A DNA stretch of 64,000 nt, taken from Acidobacteriota bacterium (GTDB lineage Bacteria; Acidobacteriota; Blastocatellia; Pyrinomonadales; Pyrinomonadaceae). The stretch covers positions 124,001 to 188,000 of the forward strand of contig JAHBSK010000004.1 of NCBI GenBank assembly GCA_019639175.1, read 5' to 3'. Each line of letters begins with the position of its first letter. Positions within the stretch are counted from its first letter, which is position 1. A model generated the notes under the pieces. That model ran no database searches. It saw only the letters and a program-made list of their open reading frames with translations, and was not told where the DNA came from. Below, piece after piece: positions 1 to 8,978 of the stretch. The translations under genes and the position numbers were made by a program.

Positions 1-272
1 TCCATTGACGGCAGATCGTCATGGATAAGCGAATAGGTATGGATCATCTCTATCGCGGCGGCAGTGCCAAGTAAACGCCGGTCATCGGAGCCGAACGCAC
101 GGCCTGCGGCAAGCGTCAGAGCGGGCCTGAGCCGTTTGCCGCCGCCGAACAGGCTCCACCGCATGGCATTTTCCAATCCGGCAGACGATTGGCCGCTCTC
201 AGGCACCAGCCTGTCCAGTTCCGCATTGACCAGTGACGCGGCTTCCTCAAAAAACTTATGTGTCCGATGCAT
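1..272 (-). CDS. ispA: Farnesyl diphosphate synthase (polyprenyl synthetase family), 5' part only
   Basis: The gene runs off the left edge, so only about the first 90 residues are visible. The translation shows the family signature GGGKRLRP followed by an aspartate-rich motif in HDDLPSM, which is the start of the first Mg-binding DDxxD region of short-chain prenyl transferases. Such enzymes condense isopentenyl diphosphate with allylic diphosphates in the cytoplasm to make farnesyl or geranylgeranyl diphosphate. The ATG at 272 gives the expected short N-terminus; the other nearby ATG upstream is out of frame. It is divergent from the flavin reductase gene. Chain length cannot be judged from this fragment, so a longer-chain polyprenyl synthase is possible. 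Confidence 0.88.
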   Translation of the reverse strand, partial: MHRTHKFFEEAASLVNAELDRLVPESGQSSAGLENAMRWSLFGGGKRLRPALTLAAGRAFGSDDRRLLGTAAAIEMIHTYSLIHDDLPSM

Positions 273-363
273 TTTGTTCGCATTATCCGTTATCGCAAAT
301 GTAAATTCAATTCGCGTTCGGCGTTGAATCAATAACGCCTTTACTGTAAATTCTGTATAACCT

Positions 364-837
364 ATGCCAGTCACCGAAAACGAATTCAGGAACGCCATGT
401 CACGATTTGCCAGCGGCGTGACCGTTGTTGTGTCCAAAGACGCCGAGGAAAGGCTTCACGGCATCACCGTGTCGGCGTTCTCGTCGGTGTCGCTGTCGCC
501 GCCGCTTGTCCTGATCTGCGTCGAAAAGACCACGGGCAGCCACGCGGCTTTGGCCGAAACCGAGCATTTCACAGTCAATGTGCTGAGCAGCGACCAGCAG
601 GACATATCACAGAAATTTGCTTCGTGGAATTTGGAAAAATTTGACGGCCTGGACATGACCATGGGCGAACTCGGCCTGCCGATGGTTAACGGCTGCCTTG
701 CAAATCTGGAATGCACGATAAGCCGGATCATCGACGCGGGCGATCATTCGATATTTGTCGGCGAGGTTGCCCACGCTTATATTTTTGACGGCGATCCGCT
801 GATATATTTTCGCAGTGATTACCGAGGCCTTGAATGA
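364..837 (+). CDS. Flavin reductase domain protein (FMN-binding split barrel)
   Basis: The 157-residue product opens with FRNAMSRFASGVTVVV and continues with GITVSAFSSVSLSPPLVLICV, the typical FMN-binding core of the HpaC/NtaB/DIM6 family. These proteins use NAD(P)H to reduce free FMN or FAD for a partner monooxygenase, or keep FMN bound. Length matches the family (about 150-170 residues) and no signal peptide is present, so it should be cytoplasmic. No monooxygenase partner is adjacent, so the physiological acceptor is unknown. A hypothetical gene follows after 12 nt and is probably cotranscribed. Confidence 0.88.
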   Translation: MPVTENEFRNAMSRFASGVTVVVSKDAEERLHGITVSAFSSVSLSPPLVLICVEKTTGSHAALAETEHFTVNVLSSDQQDISQKFASWNLEKFDGLDMTMGELGLPMVNGCLANLECTISRIIDAGDHSIFVGEVAHAYIFDGDPLIYFRSDYRGLE

Positions 838-849
838 ACTTAAAAGGAA

Positions 850-1374
850 ATGTATCTTGAGGGAAATTTTGAGGGAGAAGAGCCTTTGGGAGCGCCGTGC
901 CGCGGGCATGAACGCAAATGGCGTAACCGATGCGTGGACAAGGGCCTGAAGGACGAATGGCTGGAAAGGCTGAACGAACTGACACTGTTTGACCTGATAA
1001 GCATTTGCGAAGGGCATGAAGAAGAACCGATAGGACATCCGCGACGGCTTCCGCATATAAACCTGCGGCTGCGCGAGGCACACATCGGGCAGGTCGTTGA
1101 AAAGTGGAACATGTTTAAGGCGGCAGTCGGATCGGCGCTTGGCGAATGTTTTGACGCGGGACGTGTCAGAGGGCATTTTGAGATCCGCAGCGGCTATGCG
1201 TCTGACCGCAAAGGCAGCGAACCGGTCGAGGTGGCGCTTCTCAGGATCTCCGCCCGTTTTGATATGGAACCAAGCAGCGGCAGCCCTAAAAACGAATGGT
1301 TTGAGAAAAGCATCGCGGCGGCGGAATGTTTTGACAAAAAGCTCGGGCGGATATTAGAGGCTGTCGCAGAATGA
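850..1374 (+). CDS. Hypothetical protein
   Basis: I do not recognise the family. The 174-residue protein is hydrophilic, with no signal peptide or membrane helix. It contains LISICEGHEEEP followed by HINLRLRE, a Cys-Glu-Gly-His plus His-x-x-Leu-Arg arrangement that looks conserved rather than random. An AAGGAA ribosome-binding sequence lies just before the ATG. The gene begins 12 nt after the flavin reductase and ends 9 nt before the PHP gene, so it fits a three-gene operon. A long open frame on the opposite strand (607-1176) lacks protein character and was not called. Confidence 0.65.
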   Translation: MYLEGNFEGEEPLGAPCRGHERKWRNRCVDKGLKDEWLERLNELTLFDLISICEGHEEEPIGHPRRLPHINLRLREAHIGQVVEKWNMFKAAVGSALGECFDAGRVRGHFEIRSGYASDRKGSEPVEVALLRISARFDMEPSSGSPKNEWFEKSIAAAECFDKKLGRILEAVAE

Positions 1375-1383
1375 GGAAAAGAT

Positions 1384-2394
1384 ATGAGGATAAAAAGACT
1401 CTTGTCGCATTCCGTTTCACTTGTTTGCATTGTCATAATGACGGCAAACGGCCTTTTGGCACAGCAGGAAACTCCGTCATTCCGCTGGTATAAGGGCAAC
1501 ACGCACACGCATACGCTGAACAGCGACGGCGATTCGATACCGCTCGAAGCGGCGAAATGGTATCGCGAGAACGGATATAATTTCGTCTTTATAACCGATC
1601 ATGAATACATCACGAACGTCGGGCCGCTCAATCATATTTTGGGCAAAAGCGGTTCGTTCCTCGTCATCAGCGGACAGGAGATCACTGATTCGTACGACAG
1701 AAAGCCTTTGCATCTGAACGGCCTCGGGCTGGAAAAGGTTGTGATGCCAAACCGCTTGCAGGGTTCGGTCGCAACGCTGCAAAAGAACATTGACGACATC
1801 AGGGCCGGCGGCGGCGTACCGCAGTTGAATCACCCCAATTTCGGCTGGGCGCTGACCGCCGATGAGATAAAACAATTGAAAAACGTCCGCCTGATGGAGA
1901 TACACAACGGGCATCCGCTGGTGAACAACCTCGGCGGAGGCGGTTCGCCGTCTGCCGAGCAGATATGGGATGAACTTTTGACCGGCGGAATGGTGATCTA
2001 CGCTATCGCCGACGATGATGTGCACCATTTTAAACGCATCGGCGACAAGACCGCCGCAACGCCGGGCCACGGATGGGTGATGGTGCGTGCGGCAGAGCTT
2101 ACACCAGCCGCGATAATGGCCGCTCTGGACAACGGCGATTTTTACGCCTCAACGGGTGTCGAACTGGAAGAATATACGGCGGACGGCTCCGGCATTTCCA
2201 TCAAGATAAAGCAACAGACATGGAGCAAATACCGCGTCCAGTTCATCGGCAGCGGCGGCCGCGTCTTGGGCGAAACCTTCGACAATCCCGCAACCTATAA
2301 ATTCAACGGCAATGAAGGCTACGTCCGCGCAAAAATATACGAATCAAACGGAAAACTGGCATGGACACAGCCGGTGTTTTTTAAGGGGCCATAG
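1384..2394 (+). CDS. Secreted PHP-domain metal-dependent phosphoesterase-like protein
   Basis: The 336-residue protein has an N-terminal signal peptide (hydrophobic stretch to about residue 26, ending LLAQQ). The mature part begins with WYKGNTHTHTLNSDG and then YNFVFITDHEY, the first metal-binding HxH and the TDH motif of PHP domains; QLNHPNFGW and YAIADDDVHHF supply later metal-ligand histidines and aspartates. PHP proteins bind two or three metal ions and hydrolyse phosphoesters, but secreted family members have poorly known substrates. The last 70 residues look like a small beta domain. It is the last gene of the operon that starts at 364. Confidence 0.82.
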   Translation: MRIKRLLSHSVSLVCIVIMTANGLLAQQETPSFRWYKGNTHTHTLNSDGDSIPLEAAKWYRENGYNFVFITDHEYITNVGPLNHILGKSGSFLVISGQEITDSYDRKPLHLNGLGLEKVVMPNRLQGSVATLQKNIDDIRAGGGVPQLNHPNFGWALTADEIKQLKNVRLMEIHNGHPLVNNLGGGGSPSAEQIWDELLTGGMVIYAIADDDVHHFKRIGDKTAATPGHGWVMVRAAELTPAAIMAALDNGDFYASTGVELEEYTADGSGISIKIKQQTWSKYRVQFIGSGGRVLGETFDNPATYKFNGNEGYVRAKIYESNGKLAWTQPVFFKGP

Positions 2395-2409
2395 ATATCT
2401 ATAACTCGG

Positions 2410-2658
2410 CTAGGCAGTTGGGCCAAAAGTCCTTACTTCTTCTTCAAAGATCTTATAGATGTAATGACATGCTTCTTCTTCTGAGGTAAATGTTGTTTCC
2501 CCGTTGCTATTTCCTCTTTCATCAACATCGAAGATCGTCCAAGTGCCATAGGAATCATAGAGCACAATGCCCACCACCGATCTATCCCCATCAAGAGAGT
2601 AATGGGCACGATCTACTCCCAATTCATCAAGTTTTTTTCTGAGTTCTTGTCGGTTCAT
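2410..2658 (-). CDS. Small hypothetical protein
   Basis: The start chosen is the ATG of MNRQELRKKLDELGV, giving 82 residues; the frame is open further upstream, but that extension runs into palindromic repeats and looks non-coding. The protein has a short N-terminal helix, then beta-like sequence with YSLDGDR and W.IFDVDERG, and a C-terminal helix carrying EEEACHYIYKIF. This layout resembles small immunity-like proteins common near polymorphic toxins, but no toxin gene is adjacent, so this is only a resemblance. No clear ribosome-binding site is visible. Confidence 0.6.
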   Translation of the reverse strand: MNRQELRKKLDELGVDRAHYSLDGDRSVVGIVLYDSYGTWTIFDVDERGNSNGETTFTSEEEACHYIYKIFEEEVRTFGPTA

Positions 2659-2715
2659 ATTTATCAGCGCTATTGATTCAGTGACACCTCTATACACAGC
2701 CGGTTTTTGGCAAAG

Positions 2716-2984
2716 GGCAGAAACACGACCGCAGTGGTATTTGGCAAAAAGTGTGGCTGTGCCGCGTTGCACTGTGGTTTGGCTGTGCCAAACCATGAGC
2801 GGCCTTTGAAATATTTAGAGGCTGTGCCTCTGTCTGATTTTTCGGAGGCATAGCCTCCTTTATTTTCTATGGCAATGTGACGGTCGGGTCTAACCCGACC
2901 GCAGTGCTATTGGGCAAAGCCCGATAAACAGAGCTTCAGGGTAGAGGCAAAAAGAACACACTCCCTACCGGTCGTGTTTCCGCC
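2716..2984. repeat. Cluster of short perfect palindromes (REP-like)
   Basis: This stretch fills the gap between the small protein gene and hslO. It holds at least four perfect hairpins with 3-nt loops: arms GGTTTGGC/GCCAAACC (2776-2794, loop TGT), AGAGGC/GCCTCT (2817-2831, loop TGT), GGAGGC/GCCTCC (2845-2859, loop ATA) and CGGTCGGGT/ACCCGACCG (2881-2901, loop CTA). It is bounded by GGCAGAAACACGACCG (2716-2731) and the inverted partner CGGTCGTGTTTCCGCC (2969-2984). The last 28 bases (2957-2984) recur with one mismatch inside mpl at 14236-14263. Confidence 0.8.
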
Positions 2985-3031
2985 TTTGGCTTTGGCATGG
3001 GCCTTTTTACTTATTCTGAATCACTCAACTC

Positions 3032-3934
3032 TTATACCGAATCCTTTCCGTAATTCTCAAGGATCTGCCTCAGGTCATTTTCGTTGAGGCGATAGGTTTC
3101 GTTGCAAAAGCCGCAGGTCATGACGGCCTGTTTGTCTTCGGCGAGTATGGCTTCGACCTCTTTGCGGCCGAGTCCGGCGACCATCGCGACGGCCTTTTCG
3201 AATGAGCAGGTGCAGGCAAAAGAAACCTCGCGTTCCTCAAGCACCTCAAAATCTATAATGCCCAAAGCCATTTTTGCGAGGTCGGCCGGTGTTGCGCCTT
3301 CGCGTATCATTTCTGTGACGTGCGGCGCATGGCGCACCGTGTCCTCGATCATCGTTATGATGTGTTCGTTGGCTCCGGGCATCATCTGGATCATTATGCC
3401 GCCCGCCGCCGTGACAAAAGGCGCCGTGTTCCCCAGCAGGACACCAAGCATCACCGCCGAAGGTATCTGTTCGGAGTTCGCCAGGTAATATGCGAAATCT
3501 TCGGCTATCTCGCCGGAAACTATCGGCACCGAACCGACATACGGTTCCGGGCGAAACCCGATGTCAAAACCCGCCTCGCGGATAACATAGAACGTGCCGC
3601 TGCCGACAATGCCCGCAACGTCAAATTTGCCGTTTTCCTTTAGCGGCGGTTCGGCGACGGCGTCCTTTACAAAACCTCTGACGGTTCCCTCCTTGGTCGC
3701 CTCGGCGGTTATCGCCCCGACCGGCCCGTCACATTCGACCTTTACCGTCAGGCGGTCAAAATCCTTTATCGTCGAACCCAACAGCAGCGTTCCGGTCAGC
3801 ATTCTGCCCAGTGCGGCGGAAACCGTCGGCGACGTTCCGTGCCGCCGTATTGCCTCCGCGACCATGCCGGTCGTCGTTGCCGCAAGGACGCGGACGGTGC
3901 CTTCGGCGGCGATGCCGTGAATCATTTTGTCCAT
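3032..3934 (-). CDS. hslO: Hsp33 redox-regulated molecular chaperone
   Basis: The product of 300 residues matches Hsp33, a cytoplasmic holdase activated by oxidation. The C-terminal redox switch is complete: FACTCSFEKA carries the Cys-x-Cys pair and MTCGFCNETY the Cys-x-x-Cys pair, which bind zinc when reduced and form disulfides under oxidative stress. The start is placed at MDKMIHGIAAEGTVRVL, which matches family N-termini; a 20-residue upstream extension lacks conservation. The gene is transcribed away from the secreted oxidase-like gene at 4211 and ends next to a palindrome cluster. Confidence 0.95.
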   Translation of the reverse strand: MDKMIHGIAAEGTVRVLAATTTGMVAEAIRRHGTSPTVSAALGRMLTGTLLLGSTIKDFDRLTVKVECDGPVGAITAEATKEGTVRGFVKDAVAEPPLKENGKFDVAGIVGSGTFYVIREAGFDIGFRPEPYVGSVPIVSGEIAEDFAYYLANSEQIPSAVMLGVLLGNTAPFVTAAGGIMIQMMPGANEHIITMIEDTVRHAPHVTEMIREGATPADLAKMALGIIDFEVLEEREVSFACTCSFEKAVAMVAGLGRKEVEAILAEDKQAVMTCGFCNETYRLNENDLRQILENYGKDSV

Positions 3935-4210
3935 ATTTTGAGTTTGGTGGATATGGTCAGGCCAAGTCAAATCATCTTGCAGGCACAACGCCAAACCCCA
4001 TAAAAGTTGACCCTAAACCGTTTGCGGTGATAATCTGTTGCATTGATATTGTTCGCTGCTCTTTTTTCGGCATTTTCCCGGATCGGGACGGCCAATATCG
4101 CTTCACTGTCTAACAAACGAAGCCCGACGATAACTTGCCGCAGGGCCGCATCTGCTGTCGGCCCGCATTATGTGGAAAGCCGTTTTGCTTTCGACGACTA
4201 GGGGAAACTT

Positions 4211-5977
4211 ATGAACACTTCATTCAAACGTCTTTTTGGTACCGCCGCCGTTCTTATCATAGCCGCCGGTTCACTTCTCGCCCGTGGCGAGGAAACCGGG
4301 TCAACGCGTTCCTCACAGCCGCTTGTCATCAGGGCCGTCGCGTGGGGGCCGGACAACAAGGCTGTTGACAGAGCCAGGCAGCGAATAGAAAAACATCCGA
4401 ACGTTCAGGCGGAACTGCGCGGCTCACGATACATGATGCTGTCGTTCGAGTACATCGAAGACCAGCCGGCGGAGAAAAATGCCCCGACACCCGAACCGAC
4501 ACGCTTTCGCGTTGTTTTTTATAACTATACCGAAGACGTGACCGTTATCGCCGAAGCCGGTTTTGACGAAAAGGAACCGGTAACTGTAAGGCGTGACATG
4601 ATCGACCCATGGACAACCCCTGAGGAAATAAAGGCAGCCTATCAAGTGATCGAAAAGGACGCCGCATACATTGCCGCCAGCCGAAAAGGCCCGGTGGAAA
4701 TGTATGAACCGATGCCGCCTATATCAAAGGTCAACGGCGAAAGGCTGGTAAATATCGGCATCAGAAATGCCGACCTGTCCCTAAACGAGATCGTCGGCGT
4801 AAGTTTCAAGAACAACACTGTCGTCAGATATGAGAACGGGATCCCCGAAACAAACCGGATGACAGCGGGAACCTGCGGCGTTCCTTCTGGCGGCGGCGGA
4901 ACAGGCCCCGGAATAGCCGGACAAGCGGTGCTGACCATTAACGAGCCTCGCGGAACGTCTGACGTCCCGATGTGGGAAATGCTTGTCGTAAGGCCTTCAG
5001 CCTCGTCCGGTGCTCAGTTTGAGCGATCAGGCATAGAGGTGCGCGACGTTAAATACAAGGGCAAATCTGTGCTGAAACGCGGACACGCTCCGGTGCTGAA
5101 CGTCAAATACCTGCCCGGAGCATCGTGCAACGCCTATCGCGACTGGCAGTATTCCGAAGGCAACTTTCAGGCGCCGAGCGCCGGAGCACAAGACCCGGCT
5201 CCGGGCATAAGAATACTTGCTCCCGGACAAAAGGCGACAACGATAGTTGAAAACTATAACGATGGCGGAAACTTTAACGGCGTGGCTATCTATCAGGAAG
5301 ACACGGGCAATCCGACCGGCCCCGAGGTCGTCCTTGTCAGCGAAATGAACGCGGGCTGGTACCGATACATCATGGAGTGGCGGTTCGGCACGGACGGCAC
5401 CATTCGTCCGCGTTACGGTTTTGGCTCCATCACCTCGACCTGTGTATGCTCTCCGCGTAATCATCACGTTTACTGGCGGCTTGATTTCGACGTTGTTCAG
5501 CCGCAGAACAAGGTGTTCCAGATAGAGCGCGGACGCAAATTCCGGACGCCGGTCACGACCGAACTTGCTTCGTTCCGCAGCTATCAGTTGAATCGCGGAT
5601 ACCTGATCCAGAACGCGGACGGCAACGAGGCATATCAGGTCATTCCGGGAATGAACGACGGCGAGGCGTATTTCACCAATCCCAACGGACAGGTCGAAAC
5701 GTTCGGAGCCGGCGATTTCTGGCTGCTGAAGTTTCAGGGAACGGCAAACAGCCCCGGTGAACTTGATGATCCGTCAAGCGGAACAGGCTGTCCGTCCTAT
5801 CCGGCCGCCTGCCTGGCACCGTGGGTCAATAATGAGAGCCTAGACGGCGAGGACGTTGTCATCTGGTACAGCGCTCATCAGTTCCGTATAGATGACACCA
5901 GTCTGACGGAATGGAGAAACAATGTTCTTGCAGGCAAACACGTCATCGGGCCGGATCTGCGTCCGGTGCGGTGGTAA
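4211..5977 (+). CDS. Secreted copper-amine-oxidase-like protein with altered active site
   Basis: The 588-residue protein starts with a signal peptide (to about residue 25). Its C-terminal 330 residues follow the order of the copper amine oxidase catalytic domain: SGIEVRDVKYKGK, a YRYIMEWRFGTDGTI strand, NHHVYWRLDFDV, and near the end DVVIWYSAHQFRI plus HVIGPDLRPVRW. In true enzymes the tyrosine of an Asn-Tyr-Asp/Glu motif becomes topaquinone and three histidines bind copper. Here Tyr384 sits in GWYRY, so the flanking Asn and Asp/Glu are Trp and Arg, and the His-x-His pair is His418-His419. His556 may be the third ligand. Amine oxidase activity is therefore doubtful. An AGGGGAAA ribosome-binding site precedes the ATG. 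Confidence 0.65.
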   Translation: MNTSFKRLFGTAAVLIIAAGSLLARGEETGSTRSSQPLVIRAVAWGPDNKAVDRARQRIEKHPNVQAELRGSRYMMLSFEYIEDQPAEKNAPTPEPTRFRVVFYNYTEDVTVIAEAGFDEKEPVTVRRDMIDPWTTPEEIKAAYQVIEKDAAYIAASRKGPVEMYEPMPPISKVNGERLVNIGIRNADLSLNEIVGVSFKNNTVVRYENGIPETNRMTAGTCGVPSGGGGTGPGIAGQAVLTINEPRGTSDVPMWEMLVVRPSASSGAQFERSGIEVRDVKYKGKSVLKRGHAPVLNVKYLPGASCNAYRDWQYSEGNFQAPSAGAQDPAPGIRILAPGQKATTIVENYNDGGNFNGVAIYQEDTGNPTGPEVVLVSEMNAGWYRYIMEWRFGTDGTIRPRYGFGSITSTCVCSPRNHHVYWRLDFDVVQPQNKVFQIERGRKFRTPVTTELASFRSYQLNRGYLIQNADGNEAYQVIPGMNDGEAYFTNPNGQVETFGAGDFWLLKFQGTANSPGELDDPSSGTGCPSYPAACLAPWVNNESLDGEDVVIWYSAHQFRIDDTSLTEWRNNVLAGKHVIGPDLRPVRW

Positions 5978-5995
5978 TGCTGCATTAAGTAGAAA

Positions 5996-6143
5996 AAAGA
6001 GGCTTTCCGAAAAGTCATTTTCTGTGTCTTCGTTCTGTGAGTTCTGTGTTCAAAAAACCTGTAAAATGCAGGAAATACCACAGAAACCACAGACAAAAAA
6101 CCGAAAGACACAGAAACAGGCGGACTTTTCAGAAAGCCTCTTT
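5996..6143. repeat. 148-bp imperfect inverted repeat between convergent genes
   Basis: The outer arms (5996-6016 and 6123-6143) are AAAGAGGCTTTC..AAAAGTC and its near-perfect complement. Inside lie repeated words such as TTCTGTGTC and TTCTGTGAG on the left and their complements CACAGAAAC and CACAGACAA on the right, so most of the 148 bases could fold back. It occupies nearly the whole gap between the oxidase-like gene and the peroxidase gene and may also end transcription from both sides. Confidence 0.75.
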
Positions 6144-6167
6144 CATTTTCATCGAAGATCAACTCAG

Positions 6168-8978
6168 CTAAGGAACATAAGCTCCCGGAACCGGAACATC
6201 ATTCGGGTCGCCATAGTTGAAAATGCCGAGGCCGCTTCCGCTTTGCAGGATGTACCAAACACCTGTCGCGGGCCGAAAGACGGTCGGATCGGTTTTACCG
6301 TCGCCGTCATAATCGCCCGGAGCGGGAACATCGCTCCCAAGTCCGAGCGTCAGTCCATAGTAGGTCGGCGATTCGCTGCGAAGGACGTACCAGTTCCCTT
6401 CTGACGGCCTCCAGACAGCCAGATCGGTTTTGCCGTCGCCGGTGTAATCGGCCGCGACCGGCTTGTCTCCCGGCGAACCGAACGCCGCTGCCCAAACACC
6501 TTCTGAAGATGCGCTTATCCACCACTCTGACAGGCCGCCTGCTCCGCTCGGGCGGAAAATGGCGATGTCCGCTTTGCCGTCACCGTCATAATCGCCGACC
6601 TGCGGAATGTCATTCGAGCCGCCAAATCTGATCGCGTCAAATGCTTCGGCCGAACGGTGAATATACCAGGTTCCTGAAGACGGGCGATAAACTGTCGGTT
6701 CCGCCTTTCCGTCTCCGTCAAAATCGCCCGGTGCCGGAATATCGTCCGGCAATCCCCACGGCAGGCCGTAAAATGTGTTGTCCTCGCTCCGCAGGATATA
6801 CCACATGCCCGAAGACGGACGATAGACCGCTATGTCGGCCTTGCCGTCACCGGTGTAATCCGCCGGCACTATCTTGTCGCCGGTTGTTCCGAATTGAAAT
6901 GCCGTATTCTGTTCATTGGAACTTCTCTGATAGAACCATTGGCCCGAATGTTCACGAAAAACGGACAGGTCGGTGCTTCCGTCGCCGTCAAAGTCGGCAT
7001 GAACATACCGCTGTCTCGGCGGCTCAGGCCCGGCATCGCCAAAAACGGTGAAGGTAATAAGCTGTGAGACGGAAAGCCGTCCGCGTGCCATCGGCCCCCT
7101 TACATACCAGCGGCCATAAAAGGTCTTGCCGACCACGTCGGGAGCGTTCGGTATCTCCAGGCTGACAGAACCGTGTCCGCTTGCCGTCAGAGTGATCGTC
7201 CGTCTGGCAAAACTCCCGGACGCCGGAATATTCAACCCGACACCGGGATCGACATCGTCTATAACCAGAACGGCTTCCGCCGAACCAAGCCCGTCCTCCA
7301 CGGCCACCGTGAAACTCGGATTACCTGCAAGCGGCGGTTCTATTGCGATGGCTCGCGGAACGACACCGCTGCCGCCCGCACGGCCCGAACCGGTGATCGT
7401 CGGGACATTGCCCGATTCCGTGAAGAGTTTTGGCCGGTCGAACGGCGGCAGTTCGTCGCGGACGCGCGGATCGGTCAAAGGGCGTTTGAGGAAAGCCGCG
7501 AGGGCTTCGACATCTTCCGGCCACATCCCCATTTGCCTGATCAGCGTGTGATCGACATTGGCCGCGTCGTGGTCGCCGCCGCGATTGTAAAATTCGATGA
7601 CATCTTCCAGCGTCTCAAATGCTCCGTTATGCATATACGGCCCGCGCAGTTCGACATTTCTGAGCGAAGGCGTCCTGAATTTTGCGTCGTCATCGGGATC
7701 GTTGGTTATTGCACCGCGTCCACGATCCTCATTCTGCGGACGCACGGCGATATTGTGATAAAGATCGTCGGTAAGCAGCGAACCCTCGTGACAGACGTTG
7801 CACCGCATGCTGATGAACAGGTCCATTCCATCCTGTTCCTGTTGGGTTAACGGCTCTATCATCGATGACCGGCGGTCAAGCGGCGTCCTGTCCGAAAAAA
7901 GCTGGCGCTCATGTGATGATATCGCCATTGCCACGCGCGCCGGTGTCACCTCAGGCGTTCCGAAAGCCTCCTCGAAAAGCTGCGGATAAGTTCGCCCGTC
8001 TATCCAGTTCGTCAGCGAAGCGGGAATATCCACGGCAACTGCCAGCGGCTTTGACCCGGCTATGCGTTCGACGACCTGCGTCCAGCCGCGCCCGATGTGG
8101 GCCATTTCCACATCGGAAACAGGAGGCGCGAGGATCTGGCTTTCGAGGCTTGCCCTTTCGGGGATGAGAATAATATCGCTCAGCGGGTCGCGAAAGGCGT
8201 CCGTCGCTCTGCCGTCCCAGAACAGCCCGTTCTCAGAATAACCGGCGTTCAGATATGAGAGCGCACGTCGGTTGGTGACTTGCGGTGCGAACCCGAACTG
8301 CGGCGAGGCCTCATAAGTGCCGTCCAGATGATTTCGCGGAACGCCCGGCGAGCCGAACACATCGTCTTCAGTGCCGTAGATCTGATCGAAACCGGGATTT
8401 GTCGTCGCCTGACTGCCGACATTGGTTCGCGGATCGGAACCGCCTTCGGCTGGCCGGTGACACGTTCCGCAGGCGACGGTGCGCGTTGAGGAAAGCTGCT
8501 CATCCCAAAAAAGTGCTTTTCCCAACGACGCCTTTGCGGCAGTGACGGGATTTTCGGGCGACTCAAGCGGCGGCTCCAACGGCGGGAACGTTCCCGGAGA
8601 CACCTGGCCCACGGCAATTCTTCCCTGAGCAGGCTCGCTCAAAGGGCTTGCAGTTCCGGGCCGTTCGGCACGAACCCAGTAAAAGTAGAGCGTGTCCTGC
8701 TGTCCCGAAGCGTCAAAAAGATAATTGCGCGGTGACGTGCCGACATCGACAGCCGTTGCGGGGTCGTTGACCGTGTTCCTGTAAACCCTGTAAACGGCCG
8801 CATCGCGGACAGTGTCCCAATGAACGCCTATCTTGTCGGCGTAATCGCCGTCCGATGCCTGCACGCCGGTCGGAGCCGTAAGAGTTCCGGCACGGGCGTT
8901 CGTTTCGGGAATAATCCCATAAAAAACGGCCGCGAAACACGCGAACAAAAAAAGAACGAATAATTTTAATCTTTGCAT
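6168..8978 (-). CDS. Di-haem cytochrome c peroxidase fused to FG-GAP repeats
   Basis: The 936-residue protein has a signal peptide (to about 29), a fibronectin-III-like region (35-120), and a di-haem peroxidase/MauG-type domain (about 145-520) with haem-binding motifs CGTCH (170-174) and CNVCH (393-397). A beta region follows, then from about 650 to the end about six or seven FG-GAP/VCBS repeats with calcium-loop motifs such as DYDGDGKAD and DFDGDGKAE. The catalytic part should reduce hydrogen peroxide, or oxidise a partner as MauG does, outside the inner membrane. The FG-GAP part probably forms a beta-propeller for adhesion or surface display. Family peroxidases are about 350-450 residues, so this is a clear fusion. 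Confidence 0.9.
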   Translation of the reverse strand: MQRLKLFVLFLFACFAAVFYGIIPETNARAGTLTAPTGVQASDGDYADKIGVHWDTVRDAAVYRVYRNTVNDPATAVDVGTSPRNYLFDASGQQDTLYFYWVRAERPGTASPLSEPAQGRIAVGQVSPGTFPPLEPPLESPENPVTAAKASLGKALFWDEQLSSTRTVACGTCHRPAEGGSDPRTNVGSQATTNPGFDQIYGTEDDVFGSPGVPRNHLDGTYEASPQFGFAPQVTNRRALSYLNAGYSENGLFWDGRATDAFRDPLSDIILIPERASLESQILAPPVSDVEMAHIGRGWTQVVERIAGSKPLAVAVDIPASLTNWIDGRTYPQLFEEAFGTPEVTPARVAMAISSHERQLFSDRTPLDRRSSMIEPLTQQEQDGMDLFISMRCNVCHEGSLLTDDLYHNIAVRPQNEDRGRGAITNDPDDDAKFRTPSLRNVELRGPYMHNGAFETLEDVIEFYNRGGDHDAANVDHTLIRQMGMWPEDVEALAAFLKRPLTDPRVRDELPPFDRPKLFTESGNVPTITGSGRAGGSGVVPRAIAIEPPLAGNPSFTVAVEDGLGSAEAVLVIDDVDPGVGLNIPASGSFARRTITLTASGHGSVSLEIPNAPDVVGKTFYGRWYVRGPMARGRLSVSQLITFTVFGDAGPEPPRQRYVHADFDGDGSTDLSVFREHSGQWFYQRSSNEQNTAFQFGTTGDKIVPADYTGDGKADIAVYRPSSGMWYILRSEDNTFYGLPWGLPDDIPAPGDFDGDGKAEPTVYRPSSGTWYIHRSAEAFDAIRFGGSNDIPQVGDYDGDGKADIAIFRPSGAGGLSEWWISASSEGVWAAAFGSPGDKPVAADYTGDGKTDLAVWRPSEGNWYVLRSESPTYYGLTLGLGSDVPAPGDYDGDGKTDPTVFRPATGVWYILQSGSGLGIFNYGDPNDVPVPGAYVP

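Noticed and set aside
607..1176. Long open frame on the minus strand opposite the flavin reductase and hypothetical genes.
   Set aside because: The plus-strand genes have clear family match and spacing; the minus frame has no ribosome-binding site, no domain and biased shadow composition.
2716..2984. CRISPR array.
   Set aside because: The palindromes differ in sequence and spacing, there are no equal-length spacers, and no cas gene is nearby.
5996..6143. Insertion sequence remnant.
   Set aside because: No transposase fragment and no clear target-site duplication; the inner words are short periodic repeats like those at other gaps.
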